Below, in pieces: positions 58,881 to 64,000 of a stretch of DNA of 64,000 nt. The position numbers and the translations under genes were made by a program. Within the stretch, counting starts at the first letter, position 1. Each line of letters begins with the position of its first letter. Source of the stretch: Chromobotia macracanthus (lineage: Eukaryota > Chordata > Actinopteri > Cypriniformes > Botiidae); NCBI GenBank assembly GCA_036877525.1, contig JAZGTH010000065.1, positions 8,261,001 through 8,325,000 on the forward strand, read 5' to 3'. The notes below the pieces were generated by a model. The model was given only the letters and a program-made list of their open reading frames with translations, did not search any database and was not told where the DNA came from.

Positions 58881-60716
58881 AATGAGTTGCTTATCTGGAA
58901 TTTGTCTATAATAACTTAACACATTCAATAATATCTATATATTGTCTCAGAAGAGCCAGTTCCTCCTGTAAAAGAACAATGACATGCATATGAAAAACAC
59001 ATCAGCTCTCACACTATGCACATCACACATCACACTATGATTGGCTGATTGCATTATTGCATTATATTAATATGATATTGCCCGCCTAACAACCAGTTTG
59101 CAAATGGATCTGAATGGGACAAATTGGTGGAAATAGACAAACTAATTACAGAGCTAACAATTCACCCACTCAGACAATTAATACTTTCAGTCCCATCCAA
59201 ATAATAAACTTAAAATTATTGTGAATTAAATGATGGAAATGATCTGTGGCTGAGCCAGCTTTTAGGGACCATTTAGCTTGGTTACATTAAAGCTACTTTA
59301 CCTTCATTACACCTAATGATCCATAAGGTGACTATAAATAGTAGTCAAACAAACGTTAGTAATAACAAATTAAAGCTATACTAAATATGCTTTTTACTTA
59401 ATTTTTGTGTCTGTTATTAAATTATTGTGGCAATAAACAATATTTTTTTAAAAAATGTATGCACATCAGACTTTGATGTTATAAAGTTATATTAGTGCTC
59501 TATGTTAATGTAAACAATAATATAATATTATTGGTTATTTTTTGATACGTGGAAATTGTTTTATTGTATTTATCATGCTGACTTTTTCCAAATGAAAGCA
59601 GTGGCACAAACAGAGAGCTTTGTTGGTCCAGTGTGGTGAGCTATATAATTACTTTCTACTTAAAATCTAAACAGAGCTAAACAAAATTATGACAGACAGC
59701 TATTTTTCTGTCACTCTGTGCTGTATGTCTTAGGTCTTAGGTCTATAGGAAATAGCATCTACCATGAAGGGCACAATATTAATGCACCCATCATTCTAGT
59801 ACCAAACTTTTCTTTTTCTCTCTCCAAGTAGCACTGCATTGGTTAAGCAAAACTTTATCTGTTTAGAAAGCAGAAAATACAACAGGATACGAAAGTAGAC
59901 ATAGAGATGAAAGTAGTTTCATCTAGTTGCTTCAAAATAAAGTTGGTATGACAACCGTTCTGTGTGGTGGACCTCTATTCTGAGAGATGACCTTAAAGTA
60001 GTCAACTTATTGACAAAAGTTTGTAGCTTAAACTATATCTGATCTCCCACTAGTTATATCTGAACAACACTAGAATGAACAAATTGTCCTGAAATGTAGG
60101 TGTCTACATGGAAAAAGTGAATTAACCACAACTAAGTTTCCAAAGACTTAAGAACTTTCATTTTTTTCTGTTAAAGACTTTTATTTGTCTTATTTTGCAG
60201 TAATGGCTATTCTATATACATATGTGGTGAGGCCATGACAGTAAGGAAACAGACCAGTTGTCAAGGCAATCAATTAAAGGTTCAGAATCTGATATACTGA
60301 GTAGAAAACTCACACACAGTTCTATCATGACAATTTTAAGAAATTAAGAAATTTTCTTTTAGTTGTGTACTGTTGCATCATTTCAATTCCTCCAATTTCT
60401 CATCCATCCTTCTGCACATATACTCCCACTAATGAAAAATTTAAGAAGACATAGGGAGACAGACCCATGAATAAAGACACAAATTGAAAACAAACAGAAA
60501 CTACAGTTGAGTTTGTTTGTTTTTACCAAACACCAAAGCAAAGCAGCTATAAAACAGAGCTAAACAAACATTTAGACATGACAGTTAATGGGGAACGTTC
60601 TCAGACCATCAAAGTTATCAAGTTATCAAAAAAGTTCTTGCAGTAACATTAGTAGAACATTTTTAACATTATATATCATATATATTGAAAACTTTATGCT
60701 TAAGTTGTGTGTGTTT
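58881..60716. other. Intergenic, no gene seen
   Basis: AT-rich with long A/T runs. Nothing recognisable. Confidence 0.5.
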
Positions 60717-60858
60717 CTGTAGCTAAATTGGAAGAGCATTGTGTTAGCAGTGCAAAGGTTGTGGTTCGATTCCCAGGGAACACATACTGATAAATTGTAT
60801 ACCTTAAATGCACTATATGTTGCTTTGGATAAAAGTGTCTGCCAAATGTATAAATGTA
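60717..60858 (+). repeat. tRNA-derived SINE, cyprinid-type
   Basis: Internal RNA polymerase III promoter: A-box-like GTAGCTAAATTGG at 60719-60731 and B box GGTTCGATTCC at 60763-60773, 31 bp apart. The tail has GCTTTGGATAAAAGTGTCTG and CCAAATGTATAAATG, a tail shared by many fish SINEs. Some substitutions (for example in the A box) suggest an old copy. It is not a tRNA gene, since no acceptor stem closes. Confidence 0.8.
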
Positions 60859-61955
60859 GTGGAACGTTTTAAAAATATTACAGACCACATAACTAATCGC
60901 ATTATCATTCTTGTGGGCATATGGCTGTGAAATATGAGAAAACATTCTCCTAGTCCAGCCATGTTGTGTTTAAGCTAAGATTTCACATGTTTATTGCCCC
61001 ATGTGGGAGCAGTGACAGACATTAAAACACATTTTAAAATTCCCACCTGGCCCCTTTTACCTTAAGCACTAAGTACTTTTCTCAAAGATGCTCTGTTGGG
61101 CATGATTCAGGGACAAATAAACTCCAGGCAAAATTAAATGAAATACAGACATGTCAAAAGAGTTTGGCTGTTCTGAGAAGTTTAAGAGGGTAACCTCAGG
61201 GAGGTGTTAAATATGTTTTGAACCTTAGGCTGGAATTACTTTTCTGTCCATTTTCTGACATTTCTGTTTTTTCTGTCCATTAGGTCCTCTAATCAGCACT
61301 GCAGATGGTAAATAAAACGTATAATTGCCATAGGCTTTGTTTTTCATTTAATTTAAACTATAGAGGGAAATTGAATTCACTTTACTATAGCCTCAATAAG
61401 CCCTATTGGCAATAAATATAATAAACTGTATGTTTTTTTCTAGGAGTGGCATTTTTTTGTTGTTGTTTTTGACTGATAGACCTAAATTGTAAGTAATTTC
61501 TCAGAAGGGGAAACAGCCTGTGTTTACTGTTGTTAGTTCAGTTTAATTGGGTTTCTTCACACCTTAGATTTGGTAAACGTAGCAGACAAATAGAGATCCT
61601 AATAGAATTAATGTCTTTAGTTCTTGCGTATTAGCTCTCTCAGAGTAAGTTAAAGATTGCACGAGGTGAACTGCTGGTAGAGAAAACTTTTCAATAGGCT
61701 GAATTGAATTTTCACAGTACTGTAGGCAGCAAATGTTTGCGGACAGGAACTACTGGCTCTGCTCTGCGAGTTCATTCTTTTGCTGCACCTCAGGACACAG
61801 CCATCACATTATGGAACCCTGTTAGTACTGTTTGTCAAACACAGAAATAGCACTGTGTGAAACGGACACATGGATATAACGGCAGCCAAGGTAGACACCT
61901 CAAGTAACCAAACAAACTTCCACTGTCAGTCTTTTGTGGGTTTGGAAGGCTGGTA
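60859..61955. other. Intergenic, no gene seen
   Basis: AT-rich, nothing recognisable. Confidence 0.5.
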
Positions 61956-62002
61956 TTTCTACATTTACGCATTTGGCAGACTTACAGTACATTCAAGTTA
62001 TA
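61956..62002 (-). repeat. Truncated SINE tail, interrupted by the Tc1 element
   Basis: CTACATTTACGCATTTGGCA followed by GACTTACAGT and ACATTCAAG is the reverse of the tail seen at 60810-60858. About 17-18 bases of the usual tail are missing between two GAC words. The sequence breaks at TA (62001-62002), and resumes after the transposon at 63585 with TACATTATG. Confidence 0.65.
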
Positions 62003-63584
62003 CAACCCCAAATCAGAAAAGTTGGGACAGTATGGAAAACACAGATAAAAAAAAGAAAGTAGTGATTTCTAAATTTACTTTGACTTGTATTTCATTGCAG
62101 ACAATACAACAGCACATTATTTAATGTGTTCCTCATGATTTTTATTGTTTTTTCTTCAAAAAAAACAAAGTTCCTATTTTGGTTCTTGCAACACATTTCA
62201 AAAAAAGTTGGAACAGGAGCAATTTAGGGCTAATAATCAGGTAAACTGGTTAAATAATGATGTGATTTGAAACAGGTGATGTCAACAGGTGATTGTAATT
62301 ATGATTTGGTACAAAAGCAGCATCCAAGAACGGTCTAGTCCTTTAGGAGCAAAGAGGGGCTGGGGATTGTCAGTTTGCCAACAAATATGTGAGAAAATTA
62401 TTGAAATGTTTAAAAACAATGTTCCTCAAAGAAAGATAGGAAGACATTTGCTTATTTCACCTTCAACAGTGCATAACATAATTAAAAGATTCAAGGAATG
62501 TGGAGGAATTTCAGTGTGTAAAAGACAAGGGCACAAGCCTAAGCTGAACAACCGTGCTCTCCGATCCCTCAGGCGGTCAATCGTCATTCATCTATAAGCA
62601 ATATCACCACATGGGCTCAGGACTACTTTGGCAAACCTTTGTCAAGTACCACAATATGTAGTTACATCCACAAATGCCAGTTAAAACTGTACTGTGCCAA
62701 AAGGAAGCCCTATGTTAACAGTGTCCAGAAGTGCCGTCGACTTCTCTGGGCTCTGAGGCATCTGGGATGGACCATCACACAGTGGAAATGTGTACTGTGG
62801 TCAGATGAATCAGTATTTCAGGTATTTTTTGGGAGAAATGGACGCCGTGTGCTCCGGACCAAAAAAGAAAAGGATCATCCAGACTGTTACCAGCAACAAG
62901 TCCAAAAGCCAGGGTCTGTCATGGTATGGAGTTGTGTCAGTGTCCTTGGTAAAGGTAACTTGCACTTCTGTGATGGCACCATTAATGCTGAAAAGTACAT
63001 AGAGATTTTGGAGCATAATATGCTGCCTTCAAGAAGACATCTTTTCCAGGGACGTCCATGCATATTTCAACAAGATAATGCAAAACCACATTCTGCACAC
63101 ATTACAAAGTCCTGGCTGCGGAAGAAGAGGATACAGGTACTTGACTGGCCTGCCTGCAGTCCCGACCTGTCTCCAATAGAGAATGTGTGGTGCATTTTGA
63201 AGCGCAAAATGCGACAACGAAGACCCCGTACTGTTGCCCACCTTAAGACTTGTTTGCAGCAAGAATGGGACAAAATTACACCTGAAACTTCTTCATTTGG
63301 TGTCTTCAGTCCATAAACTACTTTTAAGTGTTGTGAAAAGGAATGGCAACATTACAAAGTGGTAAATGCTTTATTGTTCAAACTTTTTTTGAAATGTGTT
63401 GCAAGAACCAAAATAGGAATTTTTTTTTTTTTTAAGAAAAAAACAATAAAAATCATGAGGAACACATTAAATAATATGCTGTTGTATGGTCTGCGATGAA
63501 ATACAAGTCAAAGTAAATTTGGAAATCACTACTTTTTTTTTTTGTGTTTCCCATACTGTCCCAACTTTTTCAGATTTGGAGTTG
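62003..63584 (+). mobile_element. Tc1/mariner-superfamily DNA transposon, nearly full length
   Basis: The 1582-bp element is bounded by TA on both sides (62001-62002 and 63585-63586), the expected target duplication. Long terminal inverted repeats span 62003-62215 and 63375-63584; their outer ends are CAACCCCAAATCAG and, reversed, CAACTCCAAATCTG. The repeats still pair well along about 210 bp, with small indels in the T-rich part. The transposase is broken (separate entry). It is inserted in an older SINE tail. Confidence 0.95.
62301..63365 (+). pseudogene. Tc1-family transposase with two frameshifts (DD34E triad retained)
   Basis: The transposase would bind the terminal repeats and cut and paste the element. 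The N-terminal part (ATG at 62301, frame open to 62597) has the paired helix-turn-helix DNA-binding region, including SPSTVHNIIKRFKE. Near 62576-62582 a short deletion shifts the frame. The reading continues in the second frame as DITTWAQ-like ISNITTWAQDYFGKPL. The catalytic domain has WSDES (D, 62804), QQDNAKPH (D, 63074) and SPDLSPIENVW (E, 63179), with exactly 34 residues between the last two, as in Tc1. A second frameshift near 63287 diverts the tail to an early TAA; the original end, VVKRNGNITKW followed by TAA at 63363-63365, is still readable in a third frame. An upstream in-frame GTG exists at 62289. Not functional as it stands. Confidence 0.9.
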
Positions 63585-63586
63585 TA

Positions 63587-64000
63587 CATTATGTATAAAA
63601 ATGTCATTTGTTTTATATTATATTATAATATTTCTCATTTAGGGGTTCACGGTCAGAAAGTTAAAATTCCTACACAAATTAATGGAGAGCAGAGGAAGAG
63701 GTATAAATGAGATTTCTATTGTAATGGGTGGTTAAGAACACCTTAATGTGCAACTCAAGGGCCATGAAATCTATTATACAGATGAACAAATGTAAAATGG
63801 AAATGTTACTGTATTACACTTTACTGTGTCATCATTTAATACCCATTTTTTCACATTTGGTTATCTTTATAGCATTGTTTTACAGTGTTCTTCCATTAAC
63901 AAAGAAACAAGAATTTAGAATTTGGTTAAAACATTATTTGTTGGCTAACATTAAACAGGTTTGCATCTGCTGTACTGCGGTGGTGTGGATTTGTTTTCAA
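63587..64000. other. Intergenic, no gene seen
   Basis: The first bases probably continue the interrupted SINE. The rest is AT-rich with nothing recognisable. Confidence 0.5.

Noticed and set aside
60717..60858. A tRNA gene, suggested by A and B box
   Set aside because: No acceptor stem pairs and the sequence continues into a typical SINE tail.

Overview
The window looks like nuclear DNA of a bony fish, probably an otophysan of the cyprinid type. The reasons are a vertebrate two-exon gene with GT-AG splicing, a very AT-rich background with long gaps between genes, and several dispersed repeats that I recognise from memory as common in cyprinid-type genomes: a tRNA-derived SINE, short inverted-repeat DNA elements and Tc1-like transposons. 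The species cannot be fixed from the sequence alone.

Only one gene is firmly identified. At 1528-3112 on the plus strand lies uqcrfs1, the Rieske iron-sulfur subunit of mitochondrial complex III. It has two coding exons (1528-1738 and 2502-3112) and one intron of 763 bp. A CpG-rich promoter with a perfect CRE palindrome lies upstream and a polyadenylation signal follows at 3241. The protein is complete (273 residues), with mitochondrial presequence, membrane helix, hinge and both Rieske cluster boxes.

From about 3.3 kb to 64 kb I recognise no other functional gene. The region holds a 20-bp minisatellite (3861-3976), simple repeats (14217-14301, 25007-25104) and many decayed mobile elements. 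These are a DIRS-like gag remnant (7930-8570, minus), a cyprinid-type repeat (9950-10220, with a shorter copy at 627-735), a deleted hAT element with a hATC remnant (28558-29275, minus), a Tc1-like transposase tail (33380-33735, minus), inverted-repeat MITEs (42268-42503 and 56228-56512), an L2-like LINE piece (47160-47650), an R2-like LINE piece (56750-58075), a SINE (60717-60858), and a nearly full-length Tc1-family transposon (62003-63584) sitting inside an older SINE tail.

The rest is unassigned intergenic DNA. A few stretches are richer in GC and in recognisable factor-binding words, and are worth testing as conserved non-coding elements. Two minus-strand segments look like exons (32663-32792 and 52258-52479), but I cannot assign them to a gene. 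I did not find a convincing new biological system; the most informative structures are the nested Tc1/SINE locus, the LINE with an FMDD box and CCHC motif, and the unassigned exon-like segments.
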